DNA of 64,000 nt from Umezawaea tangerina (GTDB lineage: Bacteria > Actinomycetota > Actinomycetes > Mycobacteriales > Pseudonocardiaceae): positions 186,001-250,000 of the forward strand of contig NZ_PVTF01000005.1 in NCBI RefSeq assembly GCF_003002815.1, written 5' to 3'. The position numbers and the translations under genes are program-made. The notes under the pieces are model-generated. The model made no database searches, was not told the origin of the DNA, and worked only from the letters and a program-made list of their open reading frames with translations. How positions within the stretch are numbered: the stretch's first letter is position 1; each line of letters begins with the position of its first letter. Below, one piece after another: positions 17,413 to 25,463 of the stretch.

Positions 17413-17424
17413 GAGGAGGAGACG

Positions 17425-18411
17425 ATGGACCACACCACCCTCGGATCGCTCGTGGTGTCCGCCCAGGGGTTGGGCTGCATGAGCATGAGCGAGCACTACG
17501 GCCCGACCGACTGGGACCGGGCGACCTCGGCCGTGCGTCGAGCGCTGGACCTCGGTGTCACGCTGCTGGACACGGCCGACATCTACGGCGCCGGGCACAA
17601 CGAGGTGCTGCTGGGCCGCGCCATCGCCGACCGGCGCGACGAGGTCGTCGTGGCCACGAAGTTCGGGGTCGACCGCTCCGCGGGCGACCACCGCCGCCGG
17701 GTGCGGGGAGAGCCGGACTACGTGCGGCGCAGCTGCGACGCCTCGCTGCTGCGGTTGGGAGTCGACCACATCGACCTGTACTACCTGCACCGGCCGCCGC
17801 AGGACGTCGACCTGGCCGAGGCGGTCGACGCGATGGCGGGTCTGGTGGCCGCGGGCAAGGTGCGCCACCTCGGGCTGTGCGAGGTCGACGCCGACCAGCT
17901 GAGGCGGGCGCACGAGGTGCACCCGATCACCGCGGTCCAGAGCGAGTACTCGTTGTGGAGCCGGGACGTCGAGGCCATCGCGCCGGTCATGGCGGAGCTG
18001 GGCGTCGGCCTGGTGCCGTACTCCCCGCTGGGACGCGGATTCCTCACCGGCGACGTCGCTCCGGACTCGCTCGGGGCGGCCGACGTGCGGCGCGGGCATC
18101 CGCGGTTCCAGGGCGACGACGGGACCGCCAACCAGCGCCTCGCCGACCGGATCGGTGCGGTGGCACGGGATCTGGGCGTCACCGGTGCCCAGCTCGCCCT
18201 GGCCTGGGTTCACGCAGGCGGCCGCAGGCTCGGGCTGCCGGTCGTGCCCATCCCCGGCACCAGCAGCCCGGACCACGTGTCCGACAACGTGAAGGCGCTG
18301 GACATCGTGCTCGAGGACGCGGTGCTCGCCGAGCTGGAACCGTTCGCGCAGGAGGTGCGCGGCGACCGCAACGGTCCCCTGCAGGCCTCCGCGACCCAGG
18401 CGCGGTCGTGA
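17425..18411 (+). CDS. Aldo/keto reductase
   Basis: This 328-residue TIM-barrel NADPH-dependent reductase has the AKR signature LLDTADIYGAGHNE (Asp and Tyr of the catalytic tetrad), VVATKFG (Lys) and YYLHRPP (His), in the usual order and spacing. It reduces aldehydes or ketones. An ideal GAGGAGGA site lies 4 bases before the ATG, right after the 26-bp palindrome. Its stop overlaps the start of the TetR gene (GTGA), so the two are translationally coupled. The likely role is inducible detoxification of a carbonyl compound that also releases the repressor. Confidence 0.9.
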   Translation: MDHTTLGSLVVSAQGLGCMSMSEHYGPTDWDRATSAVRRALDLGVTLLDTADIYGAGHNEVLLGRAIADRRDEVVVATKFGVDRSAGDHRRRVRGEPDYVRRSCDASLLRLGVDHIDLYYLHRPPQDVDLAEAVDAMAGLVAAGKVRHLGLCEVDADQLRRAHEVHPITAVQSEYSLWSRDVEAIAPVMAELGVGLVPYSPLGRGFLTGDVAPDSLGAADVRRGHPRFQGDDGTANQRLADRIGAVARDLGVTGAQLALAWVHAGGRRLGLPVVPIPGTSSPDHVSDNVKALDIVLEDAVLAELEPFAQEVRGDRNGPLQASATQARS

Positions 18412-18998
18412 CCGGCTCCAGGGGCCGCCCCCGCGAGGGCACGCACGAGGTCCGCGCGCTGGAAAGCGCGGGCGAGCTGCTCCTGGAGGGCGGGGTGGCC
18501 GCCTGCACCGTCGAGGCCGTCAGCAAGCGCAGTGGCGTCAGCAAACCGACCCTCTACCGGCGCTGGCCGCACCGCACCGCACTGGCGATCGACGCGTTCG
18601 CCGCCCGCATCGGCGAGCTCGTGCCGGTGGTCGAGACCGGGGACGCCGCGGAAGACCTCGTCCGGGCGGTGGCCAACCTCGCCGAGCAGTACCAGGGCCG
18701 CGACGGAGTCGTCTTCGCCGAGCTCATCGCCGCCGCCGTGCTGGAACCCGGCACCGCCGACCTGCTCAACGACCGCTTCTTCGCCCCTCGCCGCGCGGTG
18801 CTGCGCGCCCTGTGGGCCACCGGTGTCGACCGCGGCCAACTCGACCCGCACGTCGACGCCGACCTCATGATCGACCTGCTGTTCGGACCGGAGACGTTCC
18901 GCCTGCTCCTGGGCCACGGGCCGACCGACCCGCACTCGGCCGTCCAGCTCGCCCGCGCCGCCCTGCGCGGATTCGTCCTCACCCCACCGCGGCACTGA
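18408..18998 (+). CDS. TetR-family regulator of the aldo/keto reductase operon
   Basis: This 196-residue protein starts with the GTG at 18408 inside the AKR stop. The N-terminal helix-turn-helix is AVSKRSGVSKPTLYRRWPHR near residues 36-55, followed by a helical ligand domain ending in a family-typical amphipathic helix. The frame is open far upstream through the AKR gene, but homology begins only here. Coupling to the AKR gene and the upstream palindrome imply autoregulation. A terminator follows at 19013. Confidence 0.86.
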   Translation: MTGSRGRPREGTHEVRALESAGELLLEGGVAACTVEAVSKRSGVSKPTLYRRWPHRTALAIDAFAARIGELVPVVETGDAAEDLVRAVANLAEQYQGRDGVVFAELIAAAVLEPGTADLLNDRFFAPRRAVLRALWATGVDRGQLDPHVDADLMIDLLFGPETFRLLLGHGPTDPHSAVQLARAALRGFVLTPPRH

Positions 18999-19012
18999 CC
19001 CGCGGAGGACCA

Positions 19013-19050
19013 CCTCCTGCTGCCCGGCACCGACACCGGGCAGCAGGAGG
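19013..19050 (+). terminator. Terminator hairpin after the AKR-TetR operon
   Basis: CCTCCTGCTGCCCGG and its exact complement form a 15-bp stem with an 8-base loop, beginning 15 bases after the TetR stop. Confidence 0.78.
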
Positions 19051-19534
19051 ACCGGACCCGTCGACGTCGAGGCCCTGTGTCGCGGGCGCTTGCCGACCTC
19101 ATCACCGCGTTCGCCACGTCCTGATCGTCGCCCCGAACAGGTCGACTGTGGCGCCGGTCACACCCAGGCATCCCTTTTGCGGGAGCGGTCGTGTTCACAT
19201 CGTAAGGAACATTAACCCGCCAGGAGATGCCCATGAAGAAGTCGGCCATTCACTGAAACCGAGGATGACGTCAGTTCGGACGACCACCGACCGCTGACGA
19301 TTCCCGAATTCACACACCCAGGTATCTCCTGCTACAGGCGCGCGCCTTCATCCGGTCACCTGTAAACCGCATCGGGCCTGGTCACGCCCTTCCCAGTGCG
19401 GAAGGGCCGCGTCGACTCGGTTTCCAACCGGACATCCGGCACCCGTCGTCGTGCGATCGACCCGGAAGAACAGCACGGCCGCTGTCGCGCGCGCCATTCC
19501 ACGACCGTGAACGAACAATCGACAGGACAACCGC
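19051..19534. other. Intergenic, no supported gene
   Basis: About 480 bases hold no recognisable gene. A 7-codon frame (ATG at 19232, preceded by AGGAG) encodes MKKSAIH and stops. It could be a leader peptide or a chance sequence. Confidence 0.5.
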
Positions 19535-21163
19535 GTGCTGCGAAGAATTCCCTCCGACGACACCGGATTCGCCTCACGCGTACTCGACCCGGTGCACGAG
19601 GACGTCGCACCGCGAATGCCGGTCGCGGACGACGGCAACCGTTGGCGTCGACCCGCGCTGGTCCTGGCGGCGATGGTCGCCGCGGCGCTGCTCACGGCGC
19701 TGGTGTTCGTGGTGCGCGCGGGTGACCCCGGCGTCTCCAACTGGCCGGTGAACTGGGAACTGTGGTCCAGCGACAACGGGGTGCTCTTCCAGCTGCTCCA
19801 GGACGTCGTGGCGGGCCGCGATCTGGACTGGAGCTTCTCACCGCAGGTCTACGTCTTCCCCGAGATGCCGGTGAGCGCGGTCGCCTTCGCGCTCGCGAGC
19901 GGTGACGTCTACGCCTACTACCTGTTCGTGGCGGCCATCAACAACGCGTTGCTGTTCGGCGCGCTCTACCTGGTGGTGCGCCTGCTCTTCCCCGACGCGC
20001 GGGTCGTGGCGCAGCTCGCCCGGGCGGCGGTCGCGTGGCTGCCGCTCGTGATCCTGCCGCTCGTCGGGACGGCCTGGGTGTTCTCGTTCCACCTCGCGCC
20101 CACCTACTACTTCGGCATGTACCTCGTCCTGCTGGGGGCGCCCGCGCTCTACCTCGTGCGCTCCCAGAACGCGCGGTGGGCGATCGCCGCCGCGATCACG
20201 CTGACCGCCGCGTCGAACCCGCTCGTCCTGGTGTTCGCGGTGCCGGCGCTCGTGCTCGTCGGGCTGCTCGTGGCACTGCGATCGGGCTGGCGGACGATCG
20301 GACGCCCGGCATCGCTGCTCGGCGGAGTGCTCGTCACGGCTCTCGTCGTCCGGCTCGTCGCCTTCACCGGGATGCAGGGCACCTCGCCGTTCACCTACGT
20401 CGACCTCGAGCTGTTCCAAGCGCGGCTCGGCTGGCTGTGGCCGCACGCCTCGGATCCGACGGGTAACTCGATCCTCCTCACCGGACTGCTCGCCGCCGTC
20501 GTGTGCCTCGTGGGAGCGGTGTTCCTCGCTCGGCGCTACTGGCGCCACCGCGACCCGCGCAGGCTCGTCGCCGTCTGGTACGGCCTCGTCCCGCTCGTGG
20601 GGCTCGTGGGCACGGCCGTGCTGCTCATCACGCACCAGTACTACCTGTGGCCGGTGCTCATCGCGCCGATGGTCTTCCTGCTGCTGGCCGTTCCCTTCCG
20701 CGCCGTGCCGTGGACGCTCGCCGCAGGACTCGTCGTGCTCCTCTCACTGGTGGTGACGACCTCGTCGTTCGGCGACGAGGGGCGCTACTTCGGGCATCGC
20801 TCGGCGGAGACCACGTGCCTGGACACCGTGCTGCCCGCCGGTCACGAGGTCGGCTACGCGACCTTCAGCGACGCGCGCCGGCTCCAGCTCACCAGCCTGC
20901 GCGGCATCCGGTTCATCCCGCTCAAGTCGAGCGGCGTCCAGGCGACCTGGCTCACCAACCTGGACTACCTGCACGCCGAGACGGGCACCTTCTTCTACCT
21001 CAACGAGGCCTGGGGTGAGCCCGTGATCGACAAGGACCTGATCAGCCGGTCCTTCGGCGAGCCCGACCAGGTCCTCGGCTGCGGCGACCGGCTGGCGATC
21101 TGGCTGTACGACGACCCGGCGAAGCTCGCGCGCATCACCGAGCACTTCCACGTCCGGCGGTGA
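19535..21163 (+). CDS. Polytopic membrane protein of unknown function
   Basis: I do not recognise this 542-residue protein. About ten hydrophobic segments run from residue 40 to 415, separated by short loops. The first extracytoplasmic loop (about 60-105) is rich in Trp, Asp and Tyr (NWPVNWELWSSDNG, DWSFSPQVYVFPE). A soluble C-terminal domain of about 125 residues contains two cysteines and no known motif. The layout, with an acidic-aromatic first loop followed by many helices, recalls GT-C-type glycosyltransferases, which is only a suggestion. The start is GTG at 19535 with AGGA upstream. It stands alone between the AKR operon and the reductase block. Confidence 0.72.
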   Translation: MLRRIPSDDTGFASRVLDPVHEDVAPRMPVADDGNRWRRPALVLAAMVAAALLTALVFVVRAGDPGVSNWPVNWELWSSDNGVLFQLLQDVVAGRDLDWSFSPQVYVFPEMPVSAVAFALASGDVYAYYLFVAAINNALLFGALYLVVRLLFPDARVVAQLARAAVAWLPLVILPLVGTAWVFSFHLAPTYYFGMYLVLLGAPALYLVRSQNARWAIAAAITLTAASNPLVLVFAVPALVLVGLLVALRSGWRTIGRPASLLGGVLVTALVVRLVAFTGMQGTSPFTYVDLELFQARLGWLWPHASDPTGNSILLTGLLAAVVCLVGAVFLARRYWRHRDPRRLVAVWYGLVPLVGLVGTAVLLITHQYYLWPVLIAPMVFLLLAVPFRAVPWTLAAGLVVLLSLVVTTSSFGDEGRYFGHRSAETTCLDTVLPAGHEVGYATFSDARRLQLTSLRGIRFIPLKSSGVQATWLTNLDYLHAETGTFFYLNEAWGEPVIDKDLISRSFGEPDQVLGCGDRLAIWLYDDPAKLARITEHFHVRR

Positions 21164-21207
21164 GGCGGGCGAGCGTCCGGCCGGTGGTACGACGCCAGGC
21201 GACCCGA

Positions 21208-22236
21208 TCACGAGCGGCTGACGACGACCTTGCCGACCGTGCGGCCGGACTCCACCATCCGGTGGGCCTCGCGCAGGTTCTCCGCCGTGAAACCGACGAG
21301 CTCCGTGGTCAGGGTGCTGCGCAGGTCGCCGGAGTCGAACATCTCCGAGGCGCGGTTGAGCAGGTCGCGCTGGACGGCGATGTCGGCGGTCTCGAAGGCG
21401 CTGCGGGTGAACATCCACTCCCAGTGCCAGCTGATGCTCTTCCGCATCAGCGGCTGGAGGTCGAGGTCGGGGTGCCCGTCGATGGCGCAGACCTCGCCGA
21501 AGGGCTTGCTGATCTCCGCGTAGGCCTCGACGTTGCCCTTGGAGTAGGGGCTGAAGATGTAGTCGACCCCGTCGGGGACCCCGGCCAGGACGTTCGCGGC
21601 GAAGTCGCCGCTGTGGTCGACCACCGCGTCGGCGCCGAGCAGGTGGACCCAGTCGCGGGACTCCTCGCGCGACGCGGTCGCGACCACGGTCAGCCGGGTG
21701 GTCTTCTTCGCCAGCTGGATGAGCATCGACCCGACCCCACCGGCGCCCGCGACCACGAGCAGCGTCCCCCGGCTCGACGGGGTCAGTCCGAACTTGTCGG
21801 ACATCGCCTCCCACGCGGTGATGGTGGTCAACGGGACGGCCGCGGCCTCGGCCCAGGTCAGGCTGGACGGCTTGCGCCCGACGATCCGGGAGTCGACCGC
21901 GTGGTACTCGGCGTTGCTGCCGGGCCGGGTCACGTCACCGGCGTAGTAGACCTCGTCGCCGATCGCGTACCCGGACGCCTCGGGACCGAGGGCGACTACC
22001 GTGCCCGCGGCGTCGAAGCCGAGCACCGCGGGCGTCTCCGCGGTGGGCGCGGCGGCGCGGCGCTTGACGTCCGCGGGGTTGACCGACACCGCGGCGACCC
22101 GGACGAGGAGGTCCCGCGCGCGCAGCTCGGGCAGGGGAAGCTCGGCTTCCACCAGGCACTCCGCGTCGGTGACGGGCAAACCGCGGTAGGAGCCGACGGC
22201 GGTCATGCGGTCGGGCAGGCGTGGAACTGTCGTCAT
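21208..22236 (-). CDS. Zinc-type alcohol dehydrogenase-like NADP-dependent oxidoreductase (MDR)
   Basis: This 342-residue medium-chain reductase has a GroES-like domain in residues 30-150 (VSVNPADVKRR) and a Rossmann domain with AGAGGVGSM near 165. The ZADH-type set GFDAAGTV and SWHWEWMF matches the ZDH/YogA group, which reduces quinones or enals and does not use the classical zinc Cys ligands. ATG 22236 gives a 342-residue protein; a second ATG at 22206 is possible. An operator-like sequence at 22261-22297 lies just upstream and recurs at the HxlR gene. It probably belongs to that electrophile-response regulon. Confidence 0.85.
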   Translation of the reverse strand: MTTVPRLPDRMTAVGSYRGLPVTDAECLVEAELPLPELRARDLLVRVAAVSVNPADVKRRAAAPTAETPAVLGFDAAGTVVALGPEASGYAIGDEVYYAGDVTRPGSNAEYHAVDSRIVGRKPSSLTWAEAAAVPLTTITAWEAMSDKFGLTPSSRGTLLVVAGAGGVGSMLIQLAKKTTRLTVVATASREESRDWVHLLGADAVVDHSGDFAANVLAGVPDGVDYIFSPYSKGNVEAYAEISKPFGEVCAIDGHPDLDLQPLMRKSISWHWEWMFTRSAFETADIAVQRDLLNRASEMFDSGDLRSTLTTELVGFTAENLREAHRMVESGRTVGKVVVSRS

Positions 22237-22260
22237 GCCCGCGACGCTAGTCGCACGGGG

Positions 22261-22297
22261 GTACTTTCCCGCAAGGTGACCAACTTCCCGATGGGAA
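22261..22297. promoter_or_regulatory. HxlR-regulon operator candidate, copy 1
   Basis: This 37-base block, running from GTACTTTCCCGCAAGG to ACTTCCCGATGGGAA, lies 25 bases upstream of the MDR gene start at 22236. It matches the sequence at 24921-24961 (read on the minus strand) at 30 of 37 positions. The TCCCGCAAGG core also resembles the arms of the inverted repeat at 24605-24665. Confidence 0.65.
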
Positions 22298-22316
22298 CCG
22301 GACCTTCTCGTGCCTG

Positions 22317-22365
22317 CCCCGACGACCCGTTCCCTTGTGGACGGTGGGGGAACGGGTCGTCGGGG
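22317..22365 (-). terminator. Terminator hairpin after the Old Yellow Enzyme gene
   Basis: An 18-bp perfect stem (CCCCGACGACCCGTTCCC and its complement) with a 13-base loop begins 12 bases past the stop of the minus-strand ene-reductase gene. Confidence 0.7.
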
Positions 22366-22376
22366 GCCATCGCCTC

Positions 22377-23450
22377 CTACTGCCCGAGAGTCGGGTAGTC
22401 GGTGTAGCCACGGGAGTCTCCCCCGAAGAACGTGGCCGGGTCGGCGTCGTTCAGAGCGGCCCCCGCGGTCAGGCGCTCGACCAGGTCGGGGTTGGCCAGG
22501 GCCAGGCTCGCGACCGTGACGAGGTCCGCGAGGCCGCTGTCCAGGTCGGCGACCCTCGTGGCCAGGTCGGCGCCCGCGCGGTTCACGACCAGCGTGCTGC
22601 TCCAGGCTTCCCGGATCACGCGCAGGAGCTTGTCGTCGTCCCCGCGCTGGACCACCTCCAGGTAGGCCAGCCCCAGGGGTTCCAGCGCCCGCACCAGTGC
22701 CGGGTAGAGCTCGTCGACGTCGTCCTCGACGATGCCGTTCTGGGGGATTCCGGGGGTGATCCTGATGCCGGTGCGGTCGGCACCGATCTCCTCGGCGACG
22801 GCGGTGGCCACCTCGACGGCGAACCGGACGCGGTTGTCGACCGACCCGCCGTAACCGTCGGTGCGCCGGTTCGCACTGCCGGAGAGGAACTGCTGCACCA
22901 GGTAGCCGTAGCCCCCGTGGATCTCCACGCCGTCCGCTCCCGCCCGGATCGCGGCGGCAGCGGCGACCCTGAAGTCCTGGACGGTCGAGGCCACCTCGTC
23001 GGTGCTCAGCCCACGCGGCTCGGGAATGGGCAGCCGGCCGGTGGCGGTGGGCATCTCCGCGTCCGGTCGGATCGGCGAGGGGGCCACGGGCTGACGGCCG
23101 TGCGGCGTGTTGGAGGGGTGTGAGACACGGCCCGCGTGCATGAGCTGGATGAAGATCTTCCCGCCGCCGCGGTGGACCGCGTCGGTCACCTGGCGCCATC
23201 CCGCGACGTGCTCGTCGGTGTAGATCCCAGGGGTCAGCAGATATCCCTGTCCGTCGGCCGAGATCTGCGTCCCCTCGGAGATGATCAGGCCCATCGAGGC
23301 GCGCTGACCGTAGTACTCGGCGTTCAGCGCGGTCGGGACGCCTTCCGGTGTCGACCTGTTGCGCGTCATGGGCGACATCACGAGGCGGTTCGCGAGGTTC
23401 ACGGCGCCGACCTGCGCGGGCCTGGAGAACGAGGACGCTGGGGTGCTCAT
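22377..23450 (-). CDS. Old Yellow Enzyme family ene-reductase
   Basis: This 357-residue FMN-dependent TIM-barrel protein shows the OYE landmarks RLVMSPMTR (23-30), IQLMHAGR (101-108) and an HGGYGYLVQQF segment (178-188). Such enzymes reduce C=C bonds of enals, enones and quinone-like electrophiles. The active-site pair is unusual. The first residue is the expected His178 and Tyr183 is the expected proton donor, but the second anion-binding position, normally Asn or His, is Tyr181. AAGGA precedes ATG 23450. The gene lies 100 bases downstream of the MDR gene on the same strand, so the two probably form one operon driven from the 24526-24700 region. Confidence 0.88.
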   Translation of the reverse strand: MSTPASSFSRPAQVGAVNLANRLVMSPMTRNRSTPEGVPTALNAEYYGQRASMGLIISEGTQISADGQGYLLTPGIYTDEHVAGWRQVTDAVHRGGGKIFIQLMHAGRVSHPSNTPHGRQPVAPSPIRPDAEMPTATGRLPIPEPRGLSTDEVASTVQDFRVAAAAAIRAGADGVEIHGGYGYLVQQFLSGSANRRTDGYGGSVDNRVRFAVEVATAVAEEIGADRTGIRITPGIPQNGIVEDDVDELYPALVRALEPLGLAYLEVVQRGDDDKLLRVIREAWSSTLVVNRAGADLATRVADLDSGLADLVTVASLALANPDLVERLTAGAALNDADPATFFGGDSRGYTDYPTLGQ

Positions 23451-23550
23451 GGTGGTGGGTCCTTCGGTGATGGGGTGGGGTGTCGGGATCGACTGAGGGC
23501 CGGACGGGGGCGCGTCGGGAGCGGAGGGCTGATGCGCCGCACCGGGGAGG

Positions 23551-24525
23551 TCAGTCCGGGGCACCGGTGGTGAGCACGAGCTTCCCCTTGGTGCGCCGAT
23601 CCTCGCCGCGCGAGTGGGCCTCACCCGCCTGGCGCAGGTCGAAGACCTCCTCCACCTCGACCGTGAACTTGCCCGTGTCGAAGAGCGCGGCGATCGCGGC
23701 GAGGCCCGCACCGTCGGGTTCGACGAGGAACGGCGTCGTCCGGACGCCCAGCGATGCCGCGACCTCCGCCAGTTCGGGAGACACACCCGAGGGGATCGCC
23801 ACCACCAGGCCGCCGGGGCGCACGGTCCGCGCGGAGCGGGTCCCGGTCCTGTCGTGCGCGTCGCCGACGAGGTCGATCACCACGTCGATGTCGCCGACGA
23901 CCTCCTCGAAGCGGACCGACGTGTAGTCGACCACCTCGTCCGCGCCGAGCCCGGTCAGCCAGTCGTCGCGCTCGGCACTGGCGGTTCCGACGACGTGGGC
24001 GCCGAGGTGCTTGGCGAACTGGACGGCGAGGTGGCCGACACCGCCGGCGGCGGCGGTCACCAGGACCCGTTGGCCGGGCTGGACCTTCGCGGTGTCCACG
24101 AGCGCCTGCCAGGCGGTGAGCCCGGCCAGCGGGATCGCGGCCGCCTGGACGTGGCTGGCGCGTGCGGGCTTGAGGGCGAACTGCCGCGCGGGCGCGGTCA
24201 CGTACTCGGCGTACGCCTTCGCCGGGCGCGGGAACCACGGCATCCCGTACACCTCGTCACCGACCTCGAGGGTGGTGACGCCGAACCCGACCTCCTCGAC
24301 CACTCCCGAGACGTCCCAGCCGAGCGTGACCGGGAAGTCGCCGAGCAGCCCCGACACGCCGCTGCCCGCCCTGGACTGCCAGTCCACCGGGTTCACCCCG
24401 GCGGCGTGCACCCGCACCAGCACCTCGGTCGGCAGGGGGACAGGCCTGTCCACCCGCTCGAAGCGCAACACCCCCGGATCGCCGAAGCCCTGCTGGCGCA
24501 CGGCGAACATGCTCGTATCCGACAT
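23551..24525 (-). CDS. NADP-dependent quinone oxidoreductase-like MDR protein
   Basis: This 324-residue protein has a GroES-like domain (VHAAGVNPVDW near residue 40) and a Rossmann domain with TAAAGGVGHLAVQ near 150. It lacks zinc-binding Cys residues, as in quinone oxidoreductases. It reduces quinones or alpha,beta-unsaturated carbonyls with NADPH. AAAGGA lies five bases before ATG 24525. It is the first gene of the MDR-OYE operon. Upstream lie an 80-base gap and then a 27-bp inverted repeat whose arms contain the TTACCCGCAAGG core also found near the HxlR gene. Confidence 0.87.
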   Translation of the reverse strand: MSDTSMFAVRQQGFGDPGVLRFERVDRPVPLPTEVLVRVHAAGVNPVDWQSRAGSGVSGLLGDFPVTLGWDVSGVVEEVGFGVTTLEVGDEVYGMPWFPRPAKAYAEYVTAPARQFALKPARASHVQAAAIPLAGLTAWQALVDTAKVQPGQRVLVTAAAGGVGHLAVQFAKHLGAHVVGTASAERDDWLTGLGADEVVDYTSVRFEEVVGDIDVVIDLVGDAHDRTGTRSARTVRPGGLVVAIPSGVSPELAEVAASLGVRTTPFLVEPDGAGLAAIAALFDTGKFTVEVEEVFDLRQAGEAHSRGEDRRTKGKLVLTTGAPD

Positions 24526-24604
24526 CGAAGTCCTTTTCTCGTGGTGGACGGGGTCGCCCGGTCCGCGGGCCGTCGTCCAGAGGCACGAGCGTATGCACGG
24601 GGAT

Positions 24605-24665
24605 GTGGTTACCCGCAAGGGTTGCTGCTTCCCCTGGCGAAGCAGCAACCCTTGCGGGTAACCAC
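24605..24665. repeat. 27-bp perfect inverted repeat with a 7-base loop
   Basis: The left arm, 24605-24631 (starting GTGGTTACCCGCAAGG), is exactly complementary to 24639-24665, with loop CCCTGGC. It lies in the upstream region of the MDR-OYE operon, 80 bases before the start codon. Each arm contains the TTACCCGCAAGG core of the HxlR-type operator, so it may be two operators in opposite orientation. A terminator or insertion scar is less likely in this position. Confidence 0.7.
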
Positions 24666-24700
24666 GACGGCGCGTCTACGGTCCACGCGGCACCTGGTCG

Positions 24701-24870
24701 GCCGAGACTTCGGCCGCGGTCCACCTGTCCACAGTGGATGGTGGCTTCGCCATCACCTGCGCCGAGGTGCCCGGCATCGACGCGGCCGAGGTCGCGGAGA
24801 CCGTGAGGTCGGGCTGCGTCGCGCCCAAGGCGCCGGCCGTGCAGATCCCCCTCGACGCGACCCTCGTCCG
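24701..24870 (+). pseudogene. Decayed C-terminal fragment of an OsmC-type peroxiredoxin
   Basis: Read on the plus strand from 24701, this stretch encodes about 57 residues including AAVHLSTVDGGFAIT, EVPGIDAAEVAETV, a single Cys in SGCVAPKAP, and IPLDATLV. These line up in order with the second half of OsmC/lipoyl-dependent peroxiredoxins, which read roughly VDGGFAIT...KVPGID...CPVSKAL...ITLDATL. About eight residues are missing between FAIT and AEVPGID, and the CPVSKAL site has become CVAPKAP. There is no N-terminal half and no start codon with a ribosome site. I infer a remnant of a peroxide-detoxifying gene, overlapped by the regulatory region of its neighbours. Confidence 0.55.
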
Positions 24871-24920
24871 AGGCACCCCGCTGGTGCGGGCGAGGCCCCG
24901 CACCAGCGGGTGTGGTCGTC

Positions 24921-24961
24921 GTACTTCCCGATGGGAAGTAGGCGACCTTGCGGGTAAGTAC
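24921..24961. promoter_or_regulatory. HxlR-regulon operator candidate, copy 2 (HxlR promoter)
   Basis: The 41-base block is bounded by GTAC on both ends. It contains the perfect dyad ACTTCCC-GAT-GGGAAGT and, in reverse orientation, ACTTACCCGCAAGG. It lies 85 bases upstream of the HxlR start and matches copy 1 at 22261 in opposite orientation, which suggests autoregulation. Confidence 0.65.
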
Positions 24962-25046
24962 CCCCCGCGGGATACCGTCGCGTGGAGACCGGAGGGTGAC
25001 CGCGACGGCGTGGTCCCCCGCCGTGGGCTACGACGGGAGAGTCGCC

Positions 25047-25424
25047 ATGACCGCGAAGTGCGCCACAGGAAGGCACTCCGACCACGACGTCTACGCGGCG
25101 CAGTGCCCGTGCCGGACGATGTTGGACCTGTTGGCCAACAAGTGGTCCGCACTCGCCATCGGCTCCCTGGAGGACGGGCCGCGGCGCTTCGGCACCCTCC
25201 AGCGGGAGCTGCAGGGCGTCAGCCCGAAGGTGCTGACCCAGACGCTGCGTCGACTGGAGGACTACGGCCTCGTCGACCGCACCGTCTACCCCGTCGTGCC
25301 CCTGCACGTCGAGTACTCCCTCACCACGCTCGGCAAGAGCGCCGCCGCACCGCTGGCCGCGCTGCGGAACTGGGTGGAGGACAACATGGACGCCGTCAAC
25401 GAGACCGTCCTGGGCTGTCCCTGA
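25047..25424 (+). CDS. HxlR-family regulator with Cys-rich N-terminus
   Basis: This 125-residue winged-helix regulator has the HxlR signature: LDLLANKWSALAI near residues 25-37, FGTLQRELQGVSPKVLTQTLRRLEDYGLVDR near 48-79, and the VEYSLTTLG wing. Cysteines lie at residues 5, 20 and 22 (CPC just before the first helix). In the related YodB, HypR and QorR proteins a cysteine here senses quinones, diamide or disulfide stress. ATG 25047 follows GGGAGAG. Operator-like repeats before this gene and before the two reductase promoters point to a local regulon for electrophile detoxification. Confidence 0.87.
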   Translation: MTAKCATGRHSDHDVYAAQCPCRTMLDLLANKWSALAIGSLEDGPRRFGTLQRELQGVSPKVLTQTLRRLEDYGLVDRTVYPVVPLHVEYSLTTLGKSAAAPLAALRNWVEDNMDAVNETVLGCP

Positions 25425-25463
25425 CGGACGGGACCCCGGCGATGACGGCGGTCGGCGTGCGAC

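Noticed and set aside
19232-19255. Seven-codon frame MKKSAIH with AGGAG upstream as a leader peptide gene
   Set aside because: It is too short to support: no attenuator structure follows and the next gene starts 280 bases later.
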